Shown here: in pieces, positions 8,420-16,511 of the stretch
Numbering within the stretch: position 1 is the stretch's first letter
Layout: each line of letters starts with the position of its first letter
DNA from: Allomuricauda sp. NBRC 101325
Lineage (GTDB): Bacteria > Bacteroidota > Bacteroidia > Flavobacteriales > Flavobacteriaceae
DNA length: 64,000 nucleotides
NCBI RefSeq assembly: GCF_030268205.1
Contig: NZ_BSQF01000004.1
Coordinates: 124,001-188,000 of the forward strand
Direction: 5' to 3'
The notes under the pieces: generated by a model
The model's database searches: none
What the model was told of the DNA's origin: nothing
What the model saw: the letters and a program-made list of their open reading frames with translations, nothing else
Program-made: the position numbers and the translations under genes

Positions 8420-9268
8420 ATGAAGCAGCTTTCGATTACCCTTTTTCTTGTTTTAAGTTCAATTTTACATGCACAAGAAACCAAAACCTATTACGATACT
8501 GGTCAGTTGAAGGAAGTTGGAATGATAAAGAATGGCAAGCATGTAGGACTTTGGAAAGCTTATCATAAAAATGGTCAATTGGCTGTAATGGTCAATGTTG
8601 TAGATGACAAACCAGACGGCGAAATGAAGTCATATCATGAAAACGGGCGATTGGCAGAAATAAAAGATCACGTGCATGGGGAGCAACATGGAATTTTTGT
8701 TAGATACGATGAAACTGGTCAAATGTTGGAAGAGGGGAATTATGCAAACGGAAGAGAGCATGGCAATTGGAAAAAATTCTACGAAACGGGACAGTTGAAA
8801 GAAGTTGGAACTTACCATAATGGAAAAAAGATAGGAGAATGGAAGATCTTTTATGAAAATGGACAGCAACATGAGTTGGAAACCTATGTTGATGATGTTA
8901 GGGAAGGTCTATACAAAGAGTATAACATGAATGGTGGTTTAATTTCGACGGGGAACTTTAAAGATGCATATGAGTCTGGAGAATGGAAGTTCTTTTATGA
9001 AGACGGAAAATTACAAGCCAAGGGTAACACATTAACGGGCGGCAGGCATGGAGAATGGGAGTATTATCATGAAAATGGTCAATTATCCATGGTAAAGTTA
9101 TTTTATAGGGAAAGGCTTATGGAGGTGATTTCCTGTTTTGACGGAAAGGGAAATCCCATGAAAAAAGGAACCTTGATCAATGGAAATGGAACTGTGTATT
9201 ATTATGATATTGAGGGTAATTTAACTGGTGATGAAGAATACATGGAAGGGGAATTGTTAACTTTTTAA
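8420..9268 (+). CDS. MORN_2 repeat protein, YwqK-like, copy A
   Basis: 282 aa with an SPI signal peptide (residues 1-19, ending LHAQ). The rest is a tandem array of about ten MORN_2 units of roughly 20-23 residues with the pattern Y-x-x-N/T-G-Q-L-x-x-x-G-x-y-x-x-G-x-x-x-G-x-W-K. Automated pipelines often call this family YwqK antitoxins, but no toxin partner is adjacent and the protein is exported, so that label is doubtful; a role in binding at the envelope is more likely. It is almost identical to the copy at 35554: I count six amino-acid differences. A hairpin (GACCATAC...GTGTGGTC, 9270-9293) follows the stop and probably ends transcription. Confidence 0.85.
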   Translation: MKQLSITLFLVLSSILHAQETKTYYDTGQLKEVGMIKNGKHVGLWKAYHKNGQLAVMVNVVDDKPDGEMKSYHENGRLAEIKDHVHGEQHGIFVRYDETGQMLEEGNYANGREHGNWKKFYETGQLKEVGTYHNGKKIGEWKIFYENGQQHELETYVDDVREGLYKEYNMNGGLISTGNFKDAYESGEWKFFYEDGKLQAKGNTLTGGRHGEWEYYHENGQLSMVKLFYRERLMEVISCFDGKGNPMKKGTLINGNGTVYYYDIEGNLTGDEEYMEGELLTF

Positions 9269-9296
9269 TGACCATACTTTTTATGGTGTGGTCCTT

Positions 9297-9314
9297 ATCG
9301 TTTATTTGAACTTT
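9297..9314 (+). repeat. recurring intergenic motif, copy 2
   Basis: Exact ATCGTTTATTTGAACTTT, 29 bp after the MORN stop codon and directly after a hairpin. A partial copy (GTTTATTTGAA) lies at 9500-9510 in the same 390-bp gap, which otherwise shows no gene. Confidence 0.6.
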
Positions 9315-9614
9315 AATATTTGTCCAATGAATAATTTTTGAGAAACCTAATGGACCATCAAACCATTAATGGTCAATAATATCTTCTCCTTTTTAAGCAA
9401 TACATTGACTTGTAAAGTATTTCCAAGAAAAATTTTCAAGTGCCATTACCGGATTTCTTTCTAATGAATTGAAAACATTTTAAGGGTCCGATAACTGTTG
9501 TTTATTTGAAGCGCATACATCCAATTTCCTGAACTTTCCCGAAGAAATATTCGACGTAATTTACTATTTTAGTGTAGGGATGAATGTGAAAAAACATATC
9601 GATATACTAAACAA

Positions 9615-9629
9615 TTGACCGTAGGTCAA
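9615..9629. promoter_or_regulatory. palindromic operator candidate upstream of aqpZ
   Basis: TTGACC-GTA-GGTCAA, perfect 6-bp arms with a 3-nt centre, ends 33 bp before the aquaporin start. Position and symmetry suit a dimeric regulator; which one is unknown. Confidence 0.4.
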
Positions 9630-9662
9630 AAAACATGTACCATTAACTTCATATAACAAACA

Positions 9663-10358
9663 ATGAAAAAATTAGTAGCTGAATTTATCGGGACTCTTTG
9701 GTTGGTTCTAGGAGGGTGTGGCAGTGCGGTATTGGCCGCGGCATTTCCTGAATTGGGCATTGGATTTGCGGGTGTAGCCATAGCCTTTGGCTTAACGGTT
9801 GTGACCATGGCCTATGCCATTGGCCATATATCCGGATGTCACCTGAACCCAGCGGTCTCAATTGGCTTATGGGCCGGTGGGCGTTTTGATAAAAAGGAAC
9901 TGATTCCCTACATAGGAGCCCAAGTCTTGGGTGGTATCGCCGGAGCTGGCATTCTATACTTGATTGCGAGTGGTAAACCAGGTTTCGAAATCGGTGGCTT
10001 TGCGGCCAATGGGTATGGAGATCATTCCCCTGGTGGCTACGGACTGTTGGCCGCTTTGGTCACTGAGATGGTTATGACTTTTATGTTTCTGTTCATTATC
10101 TTGGGAGCAACACATTCAAGCGCCATCCAAGGATTTGCCGGCCTGGTCATAGGACTGGGATTGGCCCTGATACATTTGATAAGCATACCCGTAACCAATA
10201 CTTCGGTCAATCCAGCAAGAAGTACCAGTCAGGCCTTGTTTGTTGGAGATTGGGCATTGGGTCAACTATGGTTGTTCTGGGTTGCACCCATCATAGGTGC
10301 AGTATTGGCAGGTGTTGTTTATAAAGCAATTGCCCCGGAAAAAAAGGTTGGTCAATAA
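9663..10358 (+). CDS. aqpZ: aquaporin Z, water channel
   Basis: 231 aa, the usual length for AqpZ, with six membrane helices and two half-helices. Both NPA boxes are intact (N62-P63-A64 and N183-P184-A185). The selectivity residues seen are Phe43, a His in ALIHLISIP, a Thr in [10 protein letters not shown] and Arg186. This F/H/T/R set is that of water-specific aquaporins, not glycerol facilitators. The protein provides rapid osmotic water flow across the inner membrane. It is monocistronic, with a palindromic candidate operator about 35 bp upstream. The start [15 protein letters not shown] is the standard family start. Confidence 0.96.
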   Translation: MKKLVAEFIGTLWLVLGGCGSAVLAAAFPELGIGFAGVAIAFGLTVVTMAYAIGHISGCHLNPAVSIGLWAGGRFDKKELIPYIGAQVLGGIAGAGILYLIASGKPGFEIGGFAANGYGDHSPGGYGLLAALVTEMVMTFMFLFIILGATHSSAIQGFAGLVIGLGLALIHLISIPVTNTSVNPARSTSQALFVGDWALGQLWLFWVAPIIGAVLAGVVYKAIAPEKKVGQ

Positions 10359-10932
10359 GAAGGATATGAATCCTGTTATGGGTCGCCTTTGAAGTGAAGT
10401 CTTATGGAAAACACCTAGTTTATGGGATAACAGAACTTTAACTGTCATTGCAGTAGTGGTTGTAAAATTAAATGGCGAACCGAACAAGTATCCATCTAAA
10501 CGAAAATCCATGAAGTTGTACAGTGGTGGGGGTAGGATTAGTATTTGTAAAGGGTCCATTATGGTGTCGGTATGTATTCCCTAAAACTCATGTACTAAGG
10601 GTCTAGCACTAACGGTATCATATATTATTTTTAAGGTGTGTTATATTGCTTTCAGCGTCAAGTTCCAAAATATTCACCACATCAAATGTGACAATTTCCT
10701 TGCGTTTCAAAGTCCGCTTCGAGTATGCAAACTGTAATACTTTTCTAATCACCTCAATTGTTTTTGGAAACAAACTACCCATAAATATTATGTAATCCAT
10801 TTTATGCTGATGGATTTTTCGGGTACATGGTGTTAAAACAAAGGTTGTAAGTTTTGTTCCGTTCGAAACATGAAGTTCAATATAGTTTGGTAAGGTAAAT
10901 AGAGTATTGATGTTTCCAATATATTATTTTCA
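10359..10932. other. intergenic region after aqpZ
   Basis: About 570 bp. A 60-codon minus-strand frame (10618-10800) with a basic, helical product is the only candidate; it lacks a recognisable family or good neighbours and I rate it below 0.2. No RNA gene or repeat is seen. Confidence 0.4.
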
Positions 10933-11337
10933 TTGATTAACATTTTTTTAATAGATGAAAAACGGACTAATGTTATTTTTGTTGAAAATAATTCAAACTA
11001 TACTGCATTTTTCAATAGAAAATTGAAGATTTTCATTAGTTATATAGTATCAGCAATTTTGGCCTTCGTCTTTGTTTTGGGCCCTTCACAATTCATTCAG
11101 ATGAATAGTGATGATGATACTATGATGGTATCCGATATGGACAATCAGGACAGTCAGGATGATTCGGATTCTTCCGTTGATGAAGATGTGACCGATTTCG
11201 ATTTCATATCCGGCCCAGAGTCTTTAACGGCAGCTATTGCCCATCAAAAATTGTCAACAACTATTCACTATCTTTTTTTGAATGCCCCAACTTTGAACAG
11301 GCTGCAGCCGACACCTCCCCCTGAAAAGTTGACTTGA
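10933..11337 (+). CDS. small membrane-anchored acidic protein upstream of sulP
   Basis: No family recognised. The frame has no ATG near its start. The first possible codon is TTG at 10933; a TTG at 11023 would give a clean 104-aa protein beginning K-I-F-I-S-Y-I-V-S-A-I-L-A-F. That segment is a single membrane helix or signal anchor. It is followed by an acidic, Asp/Ser-rich stretch (DSQDDSDSSVDEDVTDFD) and a C-terminal tail ending in P-T-P-P-P-E-K. The gene ends 120 bp before SulP in the same direction, so it may share its promoter. The composition suggests a periplasmic acidic tail, but the function is unknown and the start is uncertain. Confidence 0.5.
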   Translation: MINIFLIDEKRTNVIFVENNSNYTAFFNRKLKIFISYIVSAILAFVFVLGPSQFIQMNSDDDTMMVSDMDNQDSQDDSDSSVDEDVTDFDFISGPESLTAAIAHQKLSTTIHYLFLNAPTLNRLQPTPPPEKLT

Positions 11338-11457
11338 TTTACAAAGCTGATTTACTGGAATCCTAAATGATAGGGATTCAGATTTTCATTTGAGGTCCAA
11401 TCCTATTTAACTTATTTGTCGGACCTTTTTAATTACATACTTTTAATTCATTGTTTC

Positions 11458-13017
11458 ATGCATTTATTTAAACATTGGAAAAAAGACTTGCCAGCAAGTC
11501 TCGTCGTTTTCTTTGTAGCACTTCCCCTATGTCTTGGCATTGCTCTTGCCAGTGGTGCTCCGCCCTTTGCAGGCCTTATTGCGGGATTGGTCGGGGGCAT
11601 TTTAGTGGGCTATCTTTCAGGTTCACATATTGGGGTGAGTGGACCCGCTGCCGGTCTCGTGGTCATTGTGCTCAATGCCATAACCGACTTGGGAAGTTAT
11701 GAGCTCTTCCTTACCTCGGTGATTTTGGCAGGAATCATCCAAATTCTTTTGGGTGTCTTTCGGGCCGGGGTCATTGGTTATTATTTTCCTTCAGCCGTAA
11801 TCAAGGGGATGCTCTGTGCTATTGGGATCATGATCTTTATCCAACAGATACCCTTGGCATTGGGATTCAGTGGTCAAGTGAACACCGATAGGATCGATCT
11901 GGGCAATCTCCATGATCATATTACCCCTGGGGCCATTATGATCACCTTGGTTTCCTTGGCTATTTTATTGCTATGGGATGGTGTATTGACGAAAAAAAAT
12001 AAACTATTCAAATTGGTGCCAGCCCCACTTATTGCCGTTATTGTTGGTATCATTATTTATTTAATCGTGGGAAGTTCAGGAGTTTTAGCGCTGCATGAAA
12101 GCCAATTGGTCAATGTGCCCATTCCCAAGGATGTTTCCTCATTTTTTGGACAGTTTACCTTACCCGATTTTTCATCCTTGACCAACAGTTCGGTATATGT
12201 TACCGCTTTTACCATTGCCATTGTGGCCAGTTTAGAGACTTTGTTGAGTGTGGAGGCCACGGACAAGTTGGACCCCCTAAAGCGACAGACTCCAACAAAT
12301 AGGGAGCTTATTGCACAGGGCATTGGGAACAGTGTCGCGGGTTTGATAGGAGGGATTCCGGTTACACAGGTCATTGTCCGTAGTTCGGCCAATGTGATGA
12401 GTGGAGGCGTGAGTAAACTATCCGCCATTTTGCATGGTTTGTTTTTGCTTTTGAGCGTAATCGCAATACCCACCTTGCTCAACCTGATTCCACAGGCTGT
12501 ATTGGCCAGTGTTCTTTTGGTGATAGGATATAAGTTGGCCAATCCCAAATCCTTTGTCCAAATGTACAAACTGGGTAGGGCGCAGTTCATTCCATTTATC
12601 GTTACCGTTATCGGTATCGTTGCCACCGACCTGTTAAAGGGTATTGTTATCGGGCTTACAGTGGGATTGATCGTGGTACTGTTGAAATCCTACTACAATT
12701 CCCACCATATGCTCATTAAGGAGTTTAATGGGAAGAAAAACCTTTTCCATATCAATTTTGCCGAAGAGGTCACCTTTATCAACAAAGGCCCCATCATGAA
12801 AGAGCTCAATGCCCTGGAGGGTGATTCTTTTTTGGAACTGGACTTTAGGAAAACCAAGGTGTTGGACTATGATATCTTGGAATATCTGGATGAATTTTCC
12901 ATAAAGGCCAAGAACAACAACATCAACATCAAATTGATTGCAGAGAAAGAGACTTTGGAAAACCCTGATAGTTTTCGAAAGTATTTTGGTCACCAAGTAT
13001 TTCAATTGGAGCATTAA
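11458..13017 (+). CDS. SulP-family inorganic anion (probably bicarbonate) transporter
   Basis: 519 aa from the ATG at 11458; a TTG at 11416 would add 14 poorly conserved residues. It starts MHLFKHWKKDLPASLVVFFVALPLC, the usual SulP entry helix, and has about 11-12 membrane spans. The typical loops are present: GLVGGILVGYLSGSHIGVSGPAAG, and SVEATDKLDPLKRQTPTNRELIAQGIGN. A short cytoplasmic STAS-like domain follows (about residues 435-515, with VLDYDILEYL). SulP proteins carry sulfate, bicarbonate or other anions. The 17-bp gap to a beta-carbonic anhydrase on the same strand points to bicarbonate as the physiological substrate; this is inference from context. Confidence 0.92.
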   Translation: MHLFKHWKKDLPASLVVFFVALPLCLGIALASGAPPFAGLIAGLVGGILVGYLSGSHIGVSGPAAGLVVIVLNAITDLGSYELFLTSVILAGIIQILLGVFRAGVIGYYFPSAVIKGMLCAIGIMIFIQQIPLALGFSGQVNTDRIDLGNLHDHITPGAIMITLVSLAILLLWDGVLTKKNKLFKLVPAPLIAVIVGIIIYLIVGSSGVLALHESQLVNVPIPKDVSSFFGQFTLPDFSSLTNSSVYVTAFTIAIVASLETLLSVEATDKLDPLKRQTPTNRELIAQGIGNSVAGLIGGIPVTQVIVRSSANVMSGGVSKLSAILHGLFLLLSVIAIPTLLNLIPQAVLASVLLVIGYKLANPKSFVQMYKLGRAQFIPFIVTVIGIVATDLLKGIVIGLTVGLIVVLLKSYYNSHHMLIKEFNGKKNLFHINFAEEVTFINKGPIMKELNALEGDSFLELDFRKTKVLDYDILEYLDEFSIKAKNNNINIKLIAEKETLENPDSFRKYFGHQVFQLEH

Positions 13018-13034
13018 ACCTTAAGGAACATACT

Positions 13035-13673
13035 ATGACATCGGATTTTTATAAAAGTTTGATAGCGAACAATAAAAAGTGGGTGCAATCCAAGTTGGAG
13101 AAAGATCCTGAATTTTTCAAAAAACTGGAGGAAGGGCAACAACCTCCCATTTTGTGGATTGGCTGTTCGGACAGCCGTGTACCGGCCAACGAGATCATTG
13201 GTGCAAATCCCGGGGAGGTATTTGTGCACAGGAACATTGCCAATATGGTTGTGCATTCCGATTTGAATATGCTCAGTGTCCTGGATTATGCAGTGAATAT
13301 CCTAAGGATCAGGCATGTGATTGTTTGTGGGCACTATGGCTGTGGTGGGGTCAAAGCAGCCATGGGGAACAAATCCCATGGTCTGGTGGATAACTGGATC
13401 AGGCATATCAGGGATGTGTATAGGCACCATCATGTGGAACTTGATGGAATCAAGAATGTCGAGCATCGGTTCGACACTTTTGTGGAACTTAATATCAAGG
13501 AACAAGTCTATGATTTAGCCAAAACTTCCATAGTACAGGATGCCTGGAAACGTGGGCAAGACCTTTATCTGCATGGATGGGTTTATGGTGTTGGGACAGG
13601 TATTGTAAAAGATTTAAATGTAAACTTCAGTTGCAATGCGCAATTGGAAGAATTTTATAAGCTTGAGAGTTAA
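13035..13673 (+). CDS. can: beta-carbonic anhydrase (SulP-linked)
   Basis: 212 aa, cytoplasmic. It interconverts CO2 and bicarbonate using zinc. The zinc ligands are Cys44 (with the Asp46-Arg48 dyad in C-S-D-S-R), His100 and Cys103 (C-G-H-Y-G-C-G-G). The fold and length match type II beta-carbonic anhydrases such as E. coli Can. It is 17 bp downstream of the SulP transporter, a partnership known in several bacterial lineages, where the enzyme traps or hydrates incoming inorganic carbon. A close paralog lies at 44427 without a transporter. The recurring motif lies 42 bp after the stop. Confidence 0.95.
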   Translation: MTSDFYKSLIANNKKWVQSKLEKDPEFFKKLEEGQQPPILWIGCSDSRVPANEIIGANPGEVFVHRNIANMVVHSDLNMLSVLDYAVNILRIRHVIVCGHYGCGGVKAAMGNKSHGLVDNWIRHIRDVYRHHHVELDGIKNVEHRFDTFVELNIKEQVYDLAKTSIVQDAWKRGQDLYLHGWVYGVGTGIVKDLNVNFSCNAQLEEFYKLES

Positions 13674-13715
13674 GTATTCGTTAATATCATTTTTAGATTT
13701 TAATCTTCTTTTTGG

Positions 13716-13733
13716 ATCGTTTATTTGAACTTC
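13716..13733 (+). repeat. recurring intergenic motif, copy 3
   Basis: ATCGTTTATTTGAACTTC, one mismatch to the consensus at the last base, downstream of the carbonic anhydrase gene. Confidence 0.55.
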
Positions 13734-13862
13734 CAAAAGAGAAATAAATAAAGAGATTTAACTCTGCTGAAGAGGACAATTTGCATTTAAACTATTTTAG
13801 GATGTCAACACCATTATCCTTTTTCAACGTATTCAAGTTATCACCATTAAAATAAAAATAGT

Positions 13863-14085
13863 GGCTCTGTCTCCTTTATTCATTGCAATACTATGAAACC
13901 AATCGAATTTTTAGATTAAGCCGCCATGGCACAAAATGTTTTAAACACGGTTGATTTAGCATCTAAATTTGCCGTCTCATGATCATGTTGACCACTTCAA
14001 TACCCGCCAATGTCCGTTGAGCCTAAAACCACAACCAATGAAGAAACTTCGTTCAATGGTACGGTGGACCTGCTCCACTATACTA
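13863..14085 (-). pseudogene. IS6-family transposase relic (C-terminal end)
   Basis: On the minus strand, 14078 to about 14025 encodes V-E-Q-V-H-R-T-I-E-R..., and a second frame ending in TAG at 13963-13965 encodes R-T-L-A-G-I-E-V-V-N-M-I-M-R-R-Q-I. These are the conserved EQDHR...GF and the terminal R-TLAGIEVV-MI segments of IS6/IS26-type DDE transposases. They are joined by at least one frameshift and an in-frame stop, so the element is dead. About 100 bp further, GGCTCTGT at 13863-13870 resembles the start of an IS6 terminal inverted repeat. The rest of the transposase is missing. Confidence 0.6.
13893..13914 (+). repeat. direct repeat A (pair with 14921)
   Basis: ATGAAACCAATCGAATTTTTAG-type 22-nt sequence; a 21-nt near copy (one substitution, one T fewer) lies at 14921-14941 in the same orientation, with the AraC gene between them. 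Confidence 0.6.
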
Positions 14086-14154
14086 TTCTTCTACTTTATA
14101 AATTCAGTGATGTCCTAAAATGGATAAGGCTACAATAATTTGTTTTCAAAACAA

Positions 14155-14715
14155 TCAGAGATCCTCTAGGTTTTTAAGGCGTTTCTTTTTCAGTTTTTTA
14201 TAATAGGATGGCGTCAGTCCCGTTATTTTTTTAAACTGATATGATAAATGTGAGACACTACTGTAATGAAGCAAATAGGATATTTCGGTCATGTTCAACT
14301 CGTCATAGAACATAAGCTCCTTTACCCTTTCAATTTTGTTCATGATTATATATTGCTGAATGGTGATTCCCTTTACCTCTGAAAACATATTCGCCAAATA
14401 GGTATAGTCATAGCCCAATTTTTCGCTGATGTGGTCAGAGTAGTTCACTTTTGGTAGTTCATCTGAATAATGGATCATTTCTATGATCACCGACTTGATT
14501 TTTTCAATGATGATCTTCCTGTTGTCATCAAGTAGTTGGAGACCATATTTCATTAAACTTTCACGTAACTGCTCTTTTTGGAAATTGGTAATGTCTTCCA
14601 GAATTTCTATTGATCCAAGATCTACATTAACATAATTGAGACCAAGTTTTCTTAGTTCTTCCTTAACTACCATTTTACAGCGCAGGCTTACCATGTATTT
14701 TATATAAAGCAACAT
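14155..14715 (-). CDS. AraC-family regulator with HMA-like N-terminus
   Basis: 187 aa from the ATG at 14715, which gives the family start MLLYIKYMVSLRCKMVV; a longer frame begins at 14805. Residues 1-65 resemble the ferredoxin-like heavy-metal-associated domain found at the start of a group of flavobacterial AraC proteins. In that group a CxxC is usual, but here the first Cys is Ser (S-L-R-C). The C-terminal 90 residues form a standard AraC double helix-turn-helix (YLANMFSEVKGITIQQYI and EISYLLHYSSVSHLSYQFKKITGLTPS). It is expected to bind DNA and respond to a metal or another signal; its target is unknown. It stands alone beside an IS6 relic and between the two direct repeats, so it may have been brought by a mobile element. 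Confidence 0.8.
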   Translation of the reverse strand: MLLYIKYMVSLRCKMVVKEELRKLGLNYVNVDLGSIEILEDITNFQKEQLRESLMKYGLQLLDDNRKIIIEKIKSVIIEMIHYSDELPKVNYSDHISEKLGYDYTYLANMFSEVKGITIQQYIIMNKIERVKELMFYDELNMTEISYLLHYSSVSHLSYQFKKITGLTPSYYKKLKKKRLKNLEDL

Positions 14716-14920
14716 TGTGTTCCGTTTTTTAGTTCTATGGTATGTTAAGCAATTTGTTTGATACTGTTTGACTGTTAAAAATCTGGGGACAGTAAATAAG
14801 GCCATGTAAAATGAAGAAACAGAAAATCAACTTTAAATTAAGATTTTTGACCTGGCCCTTTTTCCAAATGGAGTTTTTAGAAAGATACGATATCTTAATG
14901 GAAACACCATTTTTTTGCTA

Positions 14921-14941
14921 ATGAAACCAACCGAATTTTAG
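14921..14941 (+). repeat. direct repeat B (pair with 13893)
   Basis: Near-identical second copy of the sequence at 13893-13914, about 1.03 kb away, flanking the AraC gene. Possibly a remnant of an IS end or target duplication. Confidence 0.6.
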
Positions 14942-15451
14942 AAAAGGAATCTATGGATATTTTATTGTGCCAGAAACAAATCTCCTGATTTTCGAATAGG
15001 CCATTAAAGGGACTTGAATCCTATGGGCTCTGATTACTGAATTTTGCAAAATATTATTCCATAAACCGCCAACCTAGGATATATGTAACATTTAAATAGA
15101 TTTCTGTTGTGAACTTAGCAAATGTAACACCACCTTTGTTAGGTTCGTTCACTATCAATATATCATACAGCACCTATTTTATACTATGAAAAAGAGGAAT
15201 TTTGCACTGGTAACCCTTGCAGGGACAAGACGTTACTTAAACCACGTGTTTTTATTATGGGAAAAGCATACAAGCCAAGGAAGTACAAAAAAGGGAAAAG
15301 GAATTTCTATAGTTAATATAATGCCGAAGTGGACTGAAGGGGCAATAGGTGAATGGAAAACTTTGAGTTCAACTAACGGTACTTAATTAACCGGACAAAC
15401 AGTATTTATTTAACCAGTATGTAATTGCTTCTGATTTTTTTCGGAGGCTCA

Positions 15452-15486
15452 AAAAAGGGCAGGAACTAAAAAACACTGCCCTTTTT
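15452..15486 (+). terminator. rho-independent terminator
   Basis: Perfect 11-bp stem AAAAAGGGCAG / CTGCCCTTTTT around a 13-nt loop, with a T-run inside the descending arm. No intact gene lies directly upstream, so it may be left from a lost gene. Confidence 0.7.
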
Positions 15487-15790
15487 AAACCTAAGTCTGG
15501 GATCTTAGCCCAGTATGGTGATCAACAAGTAAATCAACACCCTTGTGAGAAATTCTTATCCTATTCATCCTCTACATGGCAATCCTTTTTCTGATTGCCG
15601 TACAATACTAATTGAATTCCATATCGACTATAAATATAACCCATGTCAAAAGAAAAATAGGGAAAGAAACAGTCAGGAAAAAATATACCACAAAAACACC
15701 TAAGGAGAAAAGGGCAGCAAAAAAGGCCAAGAGGAATGCCAAAAATAGATCGGAATAGGAGGGAAGCTATTAATCTTATATTTTTTGATA

Positions 15791-16132
15791 ATGGAAAAGG
15801 GTGAATTTGAGGAGTCGATAAAGTTTAACCTTTCGGATATACTGGAATTTAATTCCAATGCCATCGTAGTAAAGAACATATGTATCCAGAATCATTGTGT
15901 CATACAAGCTTATACTTTTGATTTTGGTAAGGTATTGTCTCTAAGTGAATCTCCTTTTATTAGATTCATCCATATCATTGAAGGTAAGGCCGAGGTTGTT
16001 ATAAATGGTAATTCCACATTTATGCAGCAAGGGGATTCCATACTTATCCCGGCCAGTAATTCCAGTTCGATTGAAGCAAACCATAAGTTCAAAATGATTT
16101 GCACCACTATTAAAAGTGAAACAATACTTTGA
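15791..16132 (+). CDS. cupin-fold small protein
   Basis: 113 aa from the ATG at 15791 (two further codons from a TTG are possible but unlikely). The C-terminal two thirds form a single cupin barrel: FIRFIHIIEGKAEVVINGNSTFMQQGDSILIPASNSSSIEA matches the second half of cupin motif 1 and motif 2. The usual metal-binding histidines are mostly absent, so it may bind a ligand without catalysis. The stop TGA overlaps the ATG of the next gene (TGATG), so the two are translationally coupled. The function is unknown. Confidence 0.7.
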   Translation: MEKGEFEESIKFNLSDILEFNSNAIVVKNICIQNHCVIQAYTFDFGKVLSLSESPFIRFIHIIEGKAEVVINGNSTFMQQGDSILIPASNSSSIEANHKFKMICTTIKSETIL

Positions 16133-16383
16133 TGAATTTGAAAATTAAAAGGCAATTGAATCCAAGTAAGGCAGCTATGAAAAATAGATACAAGGAAGGT
16201 GATTTCGTTATTGCTAAAGTTAGACCCAGTGTCATACTTGTAATACAAGTAGACATCCGAAATGTCTATTACTGTGCTATCCTTGACAACAACACTGCGA
16301 AGGAACTGGTTTATTTGAATAGTGAACTTAGACCGTATTTAGGTCATCTGTTTCCGAGTAAATGGAATCGAATGATTTTGTGA
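16132..16383 (+). CDS. hypothetical protein coupled to cupin gene, 83 aa
   Basis: It starts at the ATG that overlaps the cupin stop codon. The core Y-K-E-G-D-F-V-I-A-K-V-R-P-S-V-I-L-V-I-Q with Y-Y-C-A-I-L and K-E-L-V-Y-L-N-S-E-L resembles a small beta-barrel family of flavobacterial hypothetical proteins; I know no function for it. There is no signal peptide or membrane segment. The next small gene starts inside its last 22 bases in another frame, giving a three-gene overlapping set. Confidence 0.6.
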   Translation: MNLKIKRQLNPSKAAMKNRYKEGDFVIAKVRPSVILVIQVDIRNVYYCAILDNNTAKELVYLNSELRPYLGHLFPSKWNRMIL

Positions 16384-16511
16384 AACAGGGCGGGTTGGTT
16401 TATTGCCAAAATGAATTTGTAATCATCTTGGATAAATTTGCGATAGGTTTAGTCGAAGTTATGAACAACGGCCATTTTTCCAAGAAGAACCATTTTCCAT
16501 CCATAAGTTAA
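16362..16511 (+). CDS. small protein, 49 aa, overlapping gene
   Basis: An ATG at 16362, inside the end of the 83-aa gene, opens a 49-codon frame (MESNDFVKQGGLVYCQNEF... ending F-P-S-I-S). The hydrophobic-acidic alternation (EFVIILDKFAIGLVEVM) and the tight overlap on the same strand support a real small gene that is translationally coupled to its neighbour. No family is recognised. It could instead be the displaced C-terminus of the upstream protein after a frameshift. Confidence 0.45.
   Translation: MESNDFVKQGGLVYCQNEFVIILDKFAIGLVEVMNNGHFSKKNHFPSIS

Larger units (their letters stand above)
8298..9314 (+). repeat. duplicated MORN cassette, copy A
   Basis: A unit of about 1.02 kb that recurs at 35433-36449. 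It comprises about 120 bp of upstream noncoding DNA (starting GAGAAGGAAATTCT), the whole MORN-repeat gene, and about 45 bp after the stop. Similarity ends in both copies at the ATCGTTTATTTGAACTTT-type motif. Confidence 0.85.
14806..15790. other. gene-poor accessory stretch, about 1 kb
   Basis: No convincing gene. A 66-codon frame at 15186-15386 (+) and short basic frames near 15259-15318 (MGKAYKPRKYKKGKRNFYS) and ending at 15760 are not supported by any family I know. The 21-nt direct repeat at 14921 and one strong terminator (15452-15486) lie here. Confidence 0.5.

Noticed and set aside
15186-15386. 66-codon frame and short basic frames resembling ribosomal THX-type peptides
   Set aside because: Similarity rests only on lysine and arginine content; frames are mutually inconsistent and lack flanking evidence.
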